Source: Nocardioides lijunqiniae
Lineage (GTDB): Bacteria > Actinomycetota > Actinomycetes > Propionibacteriales > Nocardioidaceae
NCBI RefSeq assembly: GCF_015024225.1
Contig: NZ_JACJGM010000042.1
Coordinates: 1 to 39,277, forward strand
Direction: 5' to 3'
Length of the DNA stretch: 39,277 nt
In this document: piece after piece, positions 1-7,473 of the stretch
Numbering within the stretch: the first letter of the stretch is position 1
Layout: each line of letters begins with the position of its first letter
Notes under the pieces: model-generated
The model's database searches: none
What the model saw: only the letters and a program-made list of their open reading frames with translations
What the model was told of the DNA's origin: nothing
Made by a program: the position numbers and the translations under genes

Positions 1-2
1 CC

Positions 3-497
3 CAGGCGGCGCTGGCCGCTCGCGCGCTCGCCGAGGAGGACGCCCGCGCCCACGCCGAGCAGGCCCGCGAGGCGGTCGCCGAGCGGCTCGAGCTCCAGCA
101 GCAGCTCACCGCGCTGACCCGCGAGGCGGTGGCCGGCGCGGAGACGCACGCCGCCGCCCTGGCGGAGCTCCGCACCGAGCTCGACGGCGCGCTGGCCGAG
201 GCCCGGCGTCAGGCCGAGCTGCGCACCGAGGCCGAGGCCGCCGCGGAGAACCGCGCGATGGAGCGCAGCGCGGTCGAGGCCGCCGTACGCCGCCAGACCG
301 AGCTGGTCGAGGAGACCATGCGCGAGCGGGCCGAGGCCGAGCAGCGGCTCACCGAGCTCACCCAGCGCGTGGCGGGCTCGAGCCCACCGCCGCCCGAGGC
401 CGCGGCGCCGGCCACGTCGCCCGCCCCGGAGCCTCAGCCCGAGGACGACGCCCACGAGGACGACCACCGCACCCGGTGGGGGCGCAGGCGACGCTGA
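3..497 (+). CDS. C-terminal part of a coiled-coil protein (5' end outside window)
   Basis: The reading frame is open from the first bases and stops with TGA, so only the C-terminal 164 residues are present. The visible part is almost entirely Ala, Glu, Arg, Leu and Gln in heptad-like order, which predicts a long alpha-helical coiled coil. It ends in a Pro/Ala-rich linker, then an acidic Asp/Glu/His patch, and a very basic tail (GRRRR). Proteins of this build in actinobacteria are often scaffold or cell-envelope proteins, but no specific family is recognised. It is convergent with the esterase, with only six bases between the stop codons. An internal ATG at 129 is not needed, because the helix already runs upstream of it. 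Confidence 0.6.
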   Translation, partial: QAALAARALAEEDARAHAEQAREAVAERLELQQQLTALTREAVAGAETHAAALAELRTELDGALAEARRQAELRTEAEAAAENRAMERSAVEAAVRRQTELVEETMRERAEAEQRLTELTQRVAGSSPPPPEAAAPATSPAPEPQPEDDAHEDDHRTRWGRRRR

Positions 498-503
498 CCT
501 CGG

Positions 504-1592
504 TCAGCTGATCCGCGTGCTCGCGAGCGCGTCGCGCAGCGTGTCCGCGATCTCGGCGACGGCGGCCCGCGAGCGACGGCCCACCCCCACGATCTGCAGG
601 AACCCATGGATCTGGTCCGGGAAGCGCTGCAGGGTCACGTCGACGCCGGCCTCGGAGAGCCGGCGCGCGTAGGCCTCGCCCTCGTCGCGGAGCGGGTCGA
701 AGCCGGCCGTGGCGACGTAGGCCGGAGCGAGTCCGGCCGGCAGCTCCGCGTGGAAGGGCGAGAGGCGCGGGTCGCGCAGGTCCTGGCCCGGCGGGTTGTA
801 GGAGTCCGTGGCCAGCCGCATGAAGTCGCGGGTGAGGTAGAAGCCCTCGTCGAACATCGTGTAGCTGCGGGTGTCGTGCTCGGCGTCGGTCATCGGGTAG
901 ACGAGCAGCTGGAAGGCCAGGGGCCAGCCGCGGCGGGCCGCCTCGAGGGCGACGCCCGCGGCGAGGTTGCCGCCGGCCGAGTCGCCGCCCACGGCCATCC
1001 GCGTGGGGTCGCAGCCCAGCGACTCCGCGTGCTCGACGGCCCAGGCGTAGGCGGCCAGCGCGTCGTCGTACGCCGCCGGGAAGGGCGACTCGGGGGCCAG
1101 CCGGTAGGTCACGGCCAGGACCCGCACGCCGGCCCGCTCCGCGAGCACCCGGCAGGGGGCGTCGTGGCTGTCGAGGTCGCCGTACATGAAGCCGCCGCCG
1201 TGGAAGAAGACCAGCAGCGGGAGCGGCTGCCGCTGCGCACCCTCCTCGGCCACCGAGGGCGTGTAGAGCCGGGAGGGACGATCGCCGACGCGGAGGTCGC
1301 GCACCGCGCCGATCGGCTGCCGGCCCGCGACGAGGCGGGTGTGGTGGAGCATCGCGCGGCGGCCCTCGAGGACCGGCATCGTCTCCGCGCCGGGCACGCG
1401 GGCCAGGCGCTGGAGCCGCAGCGTCAGCTGGGTCTCGGTGGCCAGCTGCTGGCCGTCGAGGCGCACCGGCGCTCCGGCGAGGCGGCGCTGCACGCCGTCG
1501 GGCAGGGCCAGGACGCCGCGCAGCAGCGCCTTCTCCAGGACGGCGCGCGCCCCCGTCACTCGTCGCATCAGAGGGTGGCTCACGGAGCGCAC
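504..1592 (-). CDS. alpha/beta hydrolase, HSL-family (family IV) esterase/lipase
   Basis: This is a 362-residue carboxylic ester hydrolase of the hormone-sensitive-lipase group. The oxyanion-hole motif HGGG lies at residues 131-134. The nucleophile elbow GDSAGG lies at 203-208 (Ser205). The other triad members are probably Asp299 in GFDPLRDEG and His329 in the HGF motif. There is no signal peptide, so it is probably cytoplasmic. The first 100 residues form the variable cap region of this family. The chosen start is a GTG; an in-frame GTG four codons in and an ATG at codon 9 are alternatives. It is divergent from the polyphosphate kinase gene with 50 bases between them. The physiological substrate is unknown; short-chain acyl esters are usual for the family. 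Confidence 0.88.
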   Translation of the reverse strand: MRSVSHPLMRRVTGARAVLEKALLRGVLALPDGVQRRLAGAPVRLDGQQLATETQLTLRLQRLARVPGAETMPVLEGRRAMLHHTRLVAGRQPIGAVRDLRVGDRPSRLYTPSVAEEGAQRQPLPLLVFFHGGGFMYGDLDSHDAPCRVLAERAGVRVLAVTYRLAPESPFPAAYDDALAAYAWAVEHAESLGCDPTRMAVGGDSAGGNLAAGVALEAARRGWPLAFQLLVYPMTDAEHDTRSYTMFDEGFYLTRDFMRLATDSYNPPGQDLRDPRLSPFHAELPAGLAPAYVATAGFDPLRDEGEAYARRLSEAGVDVTLQRFPDQIHGFLQIVGVGRRSRAAVAEIADTLRDALASTRIS

Positions 1593-1642
1593 GCTAACCG
1601 AGTCGACACCGCCCGTTCACCCTGCGGTGTCACACTGCGGGC

Positions 1643-3826
1643 ATGCCTCTCGAGATCGTCCCCGAGCCCGTCGCCGTCGACGGCGTCACGCTCGACGGCG
1701 ACGCCGGTGACGGCGTCACCGACGAGCCGTACGACGTCGACGTCACCTACGTCCCCGATCCGGAGACCACCGCGGCCATCGAGCGCTTCGACAACCGCTT
1801 CCTCGACCGCGAGCTCTCCTGGCTGCACTTCAACCAGCGGGTGCTCGAGCTGGCCGAGGACGAGTCGCTGCCGCTGCTGGAGCGGGTGCGGTTCCTGGCG
1901 ATCTTCACCAGCAACCTCGACGAGTTCTTCATGGTGCGCGTGGCCGGTCTCAAGCGGCGCATCGCCGCCGGGCTCGCCGTGCGCGCCGCCTCCGGGATGC
2001 TGCCTCGCGAGACGCTGGAGCGCATCTGGACCGTCACCCGCGAGCTCACCGGCCGCCAGGCGCGGGTCTTCCGCGACGAGCTGGTGCCGGCGCTCAAGGA
2101 GCACGACATCGAGCTGGTCCGCTGGGACGACCTCGACCGCGACGAGCAGAAGTCGTGCAAGCGGCTCTTCCGCGACCGGATCTTCCCGGTGCTCACGCCC
2201 CTCGCGGTCGACCCGGCCCACCCGTTCCCCTACATCTCGGGGCTCTCGCTCAACCTCGCGGTCGTGATCCGCAACCCGAAGACCGACAAGGAGCACTTCG
2301 CGCGGGTCAAGGTGCCGCCGATCTTCGAGCGCTTCGTGCCGCTGGGCAACGCCCGGTTCGTGCCGCTCGAGGACGTCATCGGCGCCCACCTCAAGCGGCT
2401 CTTCCCGGGCATGGAGGTGCTCGAGGCCCACACGTTCCGGGTCACCCGCAACGAGGACCTCGAGGTCGAGGAGGACGACGCCGAGAACCTGCTGGCCGCC
2501 CTCGAGAAGGAGCTGCTGCGGCGTCGCTTCGGCCCGCCCGTGCGGCTCGAGGTCGAGGAGTCGATCGCGCCGTCCGTGCTCGAGCTGCTGGTCTCCGAGC
2601 TCGGCGTCTCCGACGAGGAGGTCTTCCGGCTGCCCGGCCCGCTCGACCTGCGCGGGCTGCACGGCATCGCCGACCTCACCCACGAGGACCTGAAGTACCC
2701 CGCGTTCGTGCCGACGACCCACGCCCGGCTGGCCGAGGTCGAGTCGGCCGCGCCGGTCGACATCTTCAAGGCCACGCAGCGCAACGACGTGCTGCTGCAC
2801 CACCCCTACGACTCCTTCGCCACGTCCGTGCAGCGCTTCATCGAGCAGGCCGCGGCCGACCCGCACGTCCTGGCGATCAAGCAGACGCTCTACCGCACCT
2901 CCGGCGACTCCCCCATCATCGACGCCCTGGTCGACGCGGCCGAGGCCGGCAAGCAGGTGCTGGTGATCGTGGAGATCAAGGCGCGCTTCGACGAGCAGGC
3001 CAACATCCGCTGGGCGCGCAAGCTCGAGCAGGCCGGCTGCCACGTCGTCTACGGCCTGGTGGGCCTCAAGACCCACTGCAAGCTGTCGCTGGTGGTGCGC
3101 GACGAGCCCGAGGGCATCCGCCGCTACACCCACATCGGCACCGGCAACTACAACCCGAAGACCTCGCGGATGTACGAGGACCTCGGGCTGATCACGACCA
3201 ACGAGCGCATCGGCGAGGACGTCGCCCACCTCTTCAACAACCTCAGCGGCTGGTCGCGCAACGCGCGCTACGAGGAGCTGCTGGTCGCGCCCGACAACGT
3301 GCGCAGCGGTCTCGTCGACCAGATCTACGCCGAGATCCAGCACCACCGCGCCGGCGAGCCGGCCGGGATCCGGATGAAGGCCAACTCCGTCGTCGACGAG
3401 GCGACCATCGACGCGCTGTACCTCGCCTCCCAGGAGGGCGTCCCGGTCCAGCTCCTCGTGCGCGGCATCTGCGCGCTCCGGCCCGGCGTGCCGGGACTGT
3501 CGGAGAACATCGAGGTGCGCTCCATCCTGGGCCGCTTCCTCGAGCACAGCCGGGTGTTCTGGTTCGAGAACTCCGGGCAGCCGGTCGCCTGGATCGGCTC
3601 CGCCGACATGATGCACCGCAACCTCGACCGCCGCGTCGAGGTCCTGGTGCGGCTGCCCGCGGCCGAGAGCGTGCGCGCCATCGAGCGGCTGCTGGACCTC
3701 GCGTTCGCGCCCACCACGAGCGCCTGGGTGCTCGGGAGCGACGGCACCTGGGTGCAGAACGAGGGTGAGGTGCATCTCCAGGAGGCACTGATCGAAGGCC
3801 AGCGCAGGCGGCGTACGACGGTCTAG
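1643..3826 (+). CDS. ppk1: polyphosphate kinase 1
   Basis: This enzyme reversibly moves the terminal phosphate of ATP onto long-chain polyphosphate. At 727 residues it has normal family length. After about 50 acidic N-terminal residues the PPK N domain starts at FLDRELSWLHFNQRVL, then come the middle domain and the two phospholipase-D-like C-terminal domains. The autophosphorylated histidine is His497 in YTHIGTGNYNP. The second conserved histidine is His635 in FLEHSRVFWF, followed by SADMMHRNLDRR. No good Shine-Dalgarno sequence precedes the ATG. A single GTTCACC half-site lies about 23 bases upstream, too little to claim PhoP control. The DUF47-pit pair follows in the same direction after 111 bases, so phosphate storage and uptake are neighbours. 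Confidence 0.97.
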   Translation: MPLEIVPEPVAVDGVTLDGDAGDGVTDEPYDVDVTYVPDPETTAAIERFDNRFLDRELSWLHFNQRVLELAEDESLPLLERVRFLAIFTSNLDEFFMVRVAGLKRRIAAGLAVRAASGMLPRETLERIWTVTRELTGRQARVFRDELVPALKEHDIELVRWDDLDRDEQKSCKRLFRDRIFPVLTPLAVDPAHPFPYISGLSLNLAVVIRNPKTDKEHFARVKVPPIFERFVPLGNARFVPLEDVIGAHLKRLFPGMEVLEAHTFRVTRNEDLEVEEDDAENLLAALEKELLRRRFGPPVRLEVEESIAPSVLELLVSELGVSDEEVFRLPGPLDLRGLHGIADLTHEDLKYPAFVPTTHARLAEVESAAPVDIFKATQRNDVLLHHPYDSFATSVQRFIEQAAADPHVLAIKQTLYRTSGDSPIIDALVDAAEAGKQVLVIVEIKARFDEQANIRWARKLEQAGCHVVYGLVGLKTHCKLSLVVRDEPEGIRRYTHIGTGNYNPKTSRMYEDLGLITTNERIGEDVAHLFNNLSGWSRNARYEELLVAPDNVRSGLVDQIYAEIQHHRAGEPAGIRMKANSVVDEATIDALYLASQEGVPVQLLVRGICALRPGVPGLSENIEVRSILGRFLEHSRVFWFENSGQPVAWIGSADMMHRNLDRRVEVLVRLPAAESVRAIERLLDLAFAPTTSAWVLGSDGTWVQNEGEVHLQEALIEGQRRRRTTV

Positions 3827-3899
3827 GGCGGCGGCTGCCGGGGCCGCGGGGGCGATCCGCGGGGCGTGAGTTGCGCGCCCGCGACTCCCACCCCCTAGC

Positions 3900-3925
3900 A
3901 TGAGGCGCGTTCGTCACCGCCTCAT
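3900..3925. promoter_or_regulatory. 8-bp inverted repeat before the DUF47-pit operon
   Basis: ATGAGGCG (3900-3907) and CGCCTCAT (3918-3925) are perfect inverted arms with a 10-base spacer. The repeat ends 12 bases before the GTG start of the DUF47 gene and abuts its AGGAG ribosome-binding site. Either a dimeric repressor site or an RNA hairpin that hides the ribosome-binding site would fit; the sequence cannot decide between them. Confidence 0.45.
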
Positions 3926-3937
3926 CAGGAGCGTTCC

Positions 3938-4555
3938 GTGGGTCTGCGATTCCGTCCGGTCGACACCTCTTTCTACGACCTCTTCACGGAGTCGGCGAAT
4001 CACCTCGTCAAGGGGGCCGACCTGCTCGCGGAGATGCTCAGCGAGGGTGCCGACGCCGCCGACGTGGGCCAGCGCATGCGCGACGCCGAGCACGCCGCCG
4101 ACGAGACCACCCACGCGATCGTGCGCCGGGTCAACAGCACCTTCATCACGCCGTTCGACCGCGAGGACATCTACTCGCTGGCCTCGGCGCTCGACGACAT
4201 CATGGACCTGATGGACGAGGTCGTCGACATGATCCTGCTCTACGAGGTGAGGGTCCTCCCGACCGAGCTCTCGCAGCAGGTCGAGGTCCTCCAGCGGTGC
4301 GCCGAGCTGACGTCGGCGTCGATGCCGAACCTGCGCTCGATGCAGTCGCTCGAGGAGTACTGGATCGAGATCAACCGCCTCGAGAACGCCGGCGACAAGA
4401 ACCACCGCCGGATCCTGGCCAACCTCTTCTCCGGCGAGTACAAGACCATCGAGGTCCTGAAGCTGAAGGACATCGTGGAGTCCCTGGAGGACTCCATCGA
4501 CGCCTTCGAGAAGGTCGCCAACATCGTGGAGCAGATCGCGGTCAAGGAGTCCTGA
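3938..4555 (+). CDS. DUF47 family (PhoU-like) phosphate transport accessory protein
   Basis: This 205-residue, all-helical protein belongs to the DUF47/TIGR00153 family, which is distantly related to PhoU and is usually encoded next to Pit phosphate transporters. It is thought to control Pit activity. Family signs are the N-terminal stretch FYDLFTESANHLVKGA, the segment FITPFDREDIYSLASALDDI near residue 70, and the repeated acidic E/D..D helices that hold metal ions in PhoU-like bundles. There is no membrane segment, so it is cytoplasmic or membrane-associated. The start is GTG with AGGAG five bases upstream. The pit gene starts six bases after the stop, so the two are certainly co-transcribed. 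Confidence 0.93.
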   Translation: MGLRFRPVDTSFYDLFTESANHLVKGADLLAEMLSEGADAADVGQRMRDAEHAADETTHAIVRRVNSTFITPFDREDIYSLASALDDIMDLMDEVVDMILLYEVRVLPTELSQQVEVLQRCAELTSASMPNLRSMQSLEEYWIEINRLENAGDKNHRRILANLFSGEYKTIEVLKLKDIVESLEDSIDAFEKVANIVEQIAVKES

Positions 4556-4561
4556 CCCACC

Positions 4562-5566
4562 GTGGAACTCGCGCTCGTCATCGCTGTGGTCGTCGTCGCC
4601 CTGACGTTCGACTACACCAACGGATTCCACGACGCCGCCAACGCCATCGCCACCTCGGTGTCGACCCGGGCGCTGACGCCGCGCGTGGCCCTGATCATGG
4701 CCGCCGTCATGAACTTCGTCGGCGCCTTCCTGGGCCAGGAGGTCGCCAACACCGTCGGCAGCGTCATCTCGCCACCTGACGGCTCGCACGGCCTGGTCAT
4801 CGTGATGTCCGGGCTCCTCGGCGCCATCGCCTGGAACCTCATCACCTGGTACTACGGCCTGCCCTCGTCGTCCTCGCACGCGCTCATCGGCGGCCTGGTC
4901 GGCGCGGCGCTGGCCTCCGGGACGTTCGTGAAGTGGTCGACCGTGCTCGACAAGGTCGTCATCCCGATGATCATCTCGCCGCTCTTCGCGTTCGCCGCGG
5001 GCTTCGCGCTGATGCTGGCGATCATGTGGATCTTCCGGCGCCGCAACCCGCACCGCGTGCAGCGCAACTTCCGGTTCCTGCAGACCCTCTCGGCCGCCGC
5101 GATGGCGCTGGGCCACGGCCTCCAGGACGCTCAGAAGACGATGGGCGTCATCTTCCTGGCGCTGCTGGCCGGTGGCTTCGTCAACCCCGGCGACGACCTG
5201 CCGCTGTGGGTCATCATCGCCGCGGCCGGCGCCATCTCGCTCGGCACCTACGCCGGCGGCTGGCGCATCATGCGGACCCTCGGGCGCCGCATCATCGCCC
5301 TCGACCCGGCCCGCGGCTTCGCCGCCGAGTCGGTCGCGGCCGGCGTGCTCTACACGACGGCGTTCCTGTACTCCGCGCCCATCTCGACCACCCACACGAT
5401 CACCTCGGCGGTCATGGGCGTGGGCGCCACCAAGCGCTTCTCCGCCGTCCGCTGGGGCGTGGCCAAGTCCATCGTCGCCGCCTGGGTCCTCACCTTCCCC
5501 ATGGCCGGCCTCGTCGCCGCCCTCTGCTACTGGGTCAGCCACTTCTTCATCGAGGTCCTGCCCTGA
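4562..5566 (+). CDS. pit: inorganic phosphate transporter, Pit family
   Basis: This 334-residue integral membrane protein is a low-affinity, ion-coupled phosphate (metal-phosphate) transporter. Both Pit signature repeats are visible: FDYTNGFHDAANAIATSVST at about residues 16-35, and GHGLQDAQKTMGVIFLAL near residue 185. About ten hydrophobic helices fill the rest. The start is GTG, six bases after the DUF47 stop codon. Pit carriers also let arsenate in, and the arsenate reductase gene lies directly against this one. The last 20 bases of pit overlap the end of arsC on the other strand. Confidence 0.95.
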   Translation: MELALVIAVVVVALTFDYTNGFHDAANAIATSVSTRALTPRVALIMAAVMNFVGAFLGQEVANTVGSVISPPDGSHGLVIVMSGLLGAIAWNLITWYYGLPSSSSHALIGGLVGAALASGTFVKWSTVLDKVVIPMIISPLFAFAAGFALMLAIMWIFRRRNPHRVQRNFRFLQTLSAAAMALGHGLQDAQKTMGVIFLALLAGGFVNPGDDLPLWVIIAAAGAISLGTYAGGWRIMRTLGRRIIALDPARGFAAESVAAGVLYTTAFLYSAPISTTHTITSAVMGVGATKRFSAVRWGVAKSIVAAWVLTFPMAGLVAALCYWVSHFFIEVLP

Positions 5567-6002
5567 CCGCTCCGCTGGGGTAGCCAGGCACCAGCTCCGC
5601 GAGGAGCGCCCGGACGCGGCGGTCGATGTCGTCGCGGATCGGGCGTACGGCGTCCGGTCCCTGGCCCGCCGGGTCCTCCAGCGCCCAGTCCTCGTAGCGC
5701 TTGCCGGGGAAGATCGGGCAGGCGTCGCCGCAGCCCATCGTGACCACCACGTCGGAGGCGGCGACGTCCTCGGTCAGGAGCTTCGTCGGCACCTCCTGGG
5801 AGACGTCGATGCCCAGCTCGGCCATCACCTCGACGACCGCCGGGTTGACCGAGTCGGCCGGCGCGGAGCCCGCCGAGCGCACGGCCACGCGACCGGCGCC
5901 GTGGTGGGCCAGCAGGGCGGCGGCCATCTGGGACCGGCCGGCGTTGTGGACGCACACGAACAGGACCTCGGGCACGTCGGTCGACTGGGGGTCGGTGGTC
6001 AC
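5547..6002 (-). CDS. arsC: arsenate reductase, low-molecular-weight phosphatase type
   Basis: This 151-residue enzyme reduces arsenate to arsenite so that Acr3 can export it. The phosphatase-like loop CVHNAGR starts with the nucleophile Cys17 and ends with Arg23. Two further cysteines, Cys91 and Cys95 in TMGCGDACP, suit the intramolecular disulfide relay of thioredoxin-linked enzymes; a mycothiol-linked mechanism, known in some actinobacterial ArsC proteins, cannot be excluded. Translation starts at a GTG that overlaps the acr3 stop by four bases (GTGA), the usual sign of coupling. It is the last gene of arsR-acr3-arsC. Its 3' end overlaps the 3' end of pit by 20 bases, so neither gene leaves room for a terminator between them. 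Confidence 0.93.
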   Translation of the reverse strand: MTTDPQSTDVPEVLFVCVHNAGRSQMAAALLAHHGAGRVAVRSAGSAPADSVNPAVVEVMAELGIDVSQEVPTKLLTEDVAASDVVVTMGCGDACPIFPGKRYEDWALEDPAGQGPDAVRPIRDDIDRRVRALLAELVPGYPSGAVRAGPR

Positions 6003-7087
6003 GGGGTGCTCCTGACGGGGTCGGTGGTCCAGGTGAAGCGGCGGCGCGCCCACAGCGCGACGTACACGAGACCGACCAGGACCGGGACCTCGATCAGCGG
6101 CCCGACGACACCGGCGAGCGCCTGCCCGCTGGTGACGCCGAAGACGCCGATCGCGACGGCGATGGCGAGCTCGAAGTTGTTGCCCGCCGCGGTGAAGGCC
6201 AGCGTGGTGGTGCGCTCGTAGGACATCCGCAGGCGGTGCCCGAGCGCCATGGAGAGGCCCCACATCAGGGCGAAGTAGGCCAGCAGCGGCAGCGCGATGC
6301 GCGCGACGTCGCCGGGGCGGTCGCTGATCGCGTCGCCCTGCAGCGCGAACAGCACCACGATCGTGAAGAGCAGGCCGTAGAGGGCCAGGGGTCCGATGCG
6401 CGGGAGGAACGTCGCCTCGTACCACTCGCGGCCGCGCGCCCGCTCGGCGCCGGCGCGGGTGAGGTAGCCGGCGAGCAGCGGGATGCCGAGGAAGACCAGC
6501 ACGCTCAGCGCGATCTCCCACGGGGACACGTCGAGGGCGCTCTGCTCCAGGCCGAGCCAGCCGGGGAGCAGCTCGAGGTAGAACCAGCCCAGCGCCGCGA
6601 ACGCGACCACCTGGAAGAGCGAGTTGACCGCCACCAGGACGGCCGCGGCCTCGCCGTCGCCGCAGGCCAGGTCGTTCCAGACCAGCACCATCGCGATGCA
6701 GCGGGCCAGGCCGACGATGACCAGGCCGGTGCGGTACTCCGGCAGGTCGGGCAGCAGCAGCCACGCCAGCGCGAACATCAGCGCCGGGCCCACCACCCAG
6801 TTGAGGACGATGCTGGCGGCGAGCAGCCGTCGGTCGGCGGTGACGTGGCCGAGCTCGTCGTAGCGGACCTTCGCGAGGACCGGGTACATCATCACCAGCA
6901 GACCGATCGCGATCGGCAGGCTGACGGAGCCGACCTCCACCGCCGACAGGGCGTCGTCGAGGCCGTCGACCCCGCGACCGAGAAGCAGCCCGGCGGCCAT
7001 CGCCGCGATGATCCACAGCGGCAGGTAGCGGTCGAGGGTCGAGAGCCGCCTCGTGGCCTCGGCCTCGGCGGGTGCGGTCGTCGTCAT
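5999..7087 (-). CDS. acr3: arsenite efflux permease, ACR3 family
   Basis: This 362-residue membrane carrier of the bile/arsenite/riboflavin transporter superfamily exports arsenite. It has about ten hydrophobic helices. The conserved functional cysteine of ACR3 is Cys130 in VGLARCIAMVLVWNDLA, and the family motif around FTAAGNNFELAIAVAIGVFG lies near residue 305. The ATG start overlaps the arsR stop by four bases (ATGA), which fixes the start. The product of the downstream arsC gene supplies its substrate. It differs from the unrelated ArsB type. Confidence 0.95.
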   Translation of the reverse strand: MTTTAPAEAEATRRLSTLDRYLPLWIIAAMAAGLLLGRGVDGLDDALSAVEVGSVSLPIAIGLLVMMYPVLAKVRYDELGHVTADRRLLAASIVLNWVVGPALMFALAWLLLPDLPEYRTGLVIVGLARCIAMVLVWNDLACGDGEAAAVLVAVNSLFQVVAFAALGWFYLELLPGWLGLEQSALDVSPWEIALSVLVFLGIPLLAGYLTRAGAERARGREWYEATFLPRIGPLALYGLLFTIVVLFALQGDAISDRPGDVARIALPLLAYFALMWGLSMALGHRLRMSYERTTTLAFTAAGNNFELAIAVAIGVFGVTSGQALAGVVGPLIEVPVLVGLVYVALWARRRFTWTTDPVRSTP

Positions 7088-7428
7088 GCCGGCGCGAGCA
7101 CGGAGTCGAAGAGGCTGCCGAGCGCGGCGATGGCCTCGGGACGGGCGCGGTAGTAGACCCACACGCCGCGCTTCTCGCGCTCGACGAGGCCGGCGTCGTG
7201 CAGCACCTTGAGGTGGTGGCTGATGGTGGGCTGCGACAGCTCGAACGCCGGCAGCAGCTCGCAGACGCACGCCTCGGCGCCCTCGCGGGACATGACCATC
7301 GACATCAGCCGCAGCCGTACCGGGTCGGCCAGCGCCTTCAGCATGGGCGCGATCGTCTCGGCCTGCTCGGCGCCCATCGGCTCGCGCGCCAGCGGTGCGC
7401 AGCAGGCGAACTGATCGGATATCGACAT
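7084..7428 (-). CDS. arsR: ArsR/SmtB-family arsenic-responsive repressor
   Basis: This 114-residue winged-helix repressor should leave its operator when arsenite binds. The recognition-helix region is LSQPTISHHLKVLHDAGLVE. Candidate metalloid ligands are Cys9 and Cys10 near the N-terminus plus Cys54 and Cys56 in ACVCELLP. The N-terminal CC pair with a cysteine near residue 55 resembles the arsenic site described for corynebacterial ArsR, while CVC in the DNA-binding helix recalls the E. coli site, so the exact ligand set is uncertain. The start ATG lies inside a palindrome that probably is its own operator. It is the first gene of arsR-acr3-arsC and divergent from the flavoprotein at 7474. 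Confidence 0.95.
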   Translation of the reverse strand: MSISDQFACCAPLAREPMGAEQAETIAPMLKALADPVRLRLMSMVMSREGAEACVCELLPAFELSQPTISHHLKVLHDAGLVEREKRGVWVYYRARPEAIAALGSLFDSVLAPA

Positions 7429-7452
7429 GCGTCGATATTGACAGATGTCGAT
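7419..7452. promoter_or_regulatory. ArsR operator region with two palindromes
   Basis: A perfect inverted repeat, ATATCGAC (7419-7426) and GTCGATAT (7431-7438) with a four-base spacer, covers the arsR start codon. A second, imperfect one, TTGACA-GA-TGTCGA (7438-7451), abuts it on the side of the divergent flavoprotein gene. AT-rich dyads of this kind are typical ArsR/SmtB sites. Their place between two divergent starts only 45 bases apart suggests that one repressor controls both directions. Confidence 0.7.
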
Positions 7453-7473
7453 GTCTCGAGGCAAGTTGGACAC

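Noticed and set aside
1614..1620. GTTCACC before ppk1 as a PHO box
   Set aside because: Only one half-site is present; the sequence 11 bases on does not match, so PhoP control of ppk1 is not claimed.
1580..5542. Long open frames on the minus strand opposite ppk1 and the DUF47-pit operon
   Set aside because: Their translations are low-complexity and rich in Arg, Gly, His and Asp, as antisense frames of high-GC genes are. The plus-strand proteins show full catalytic motifs.
5547..7016. Apparent 489-residue protein ending in the arsenate reductase, suggesting a fusion
   Set aside because: The first two thirds are acr3 read in the wrong frame. A GTG start with a four-base overlap to acr3 explains arsC fully.
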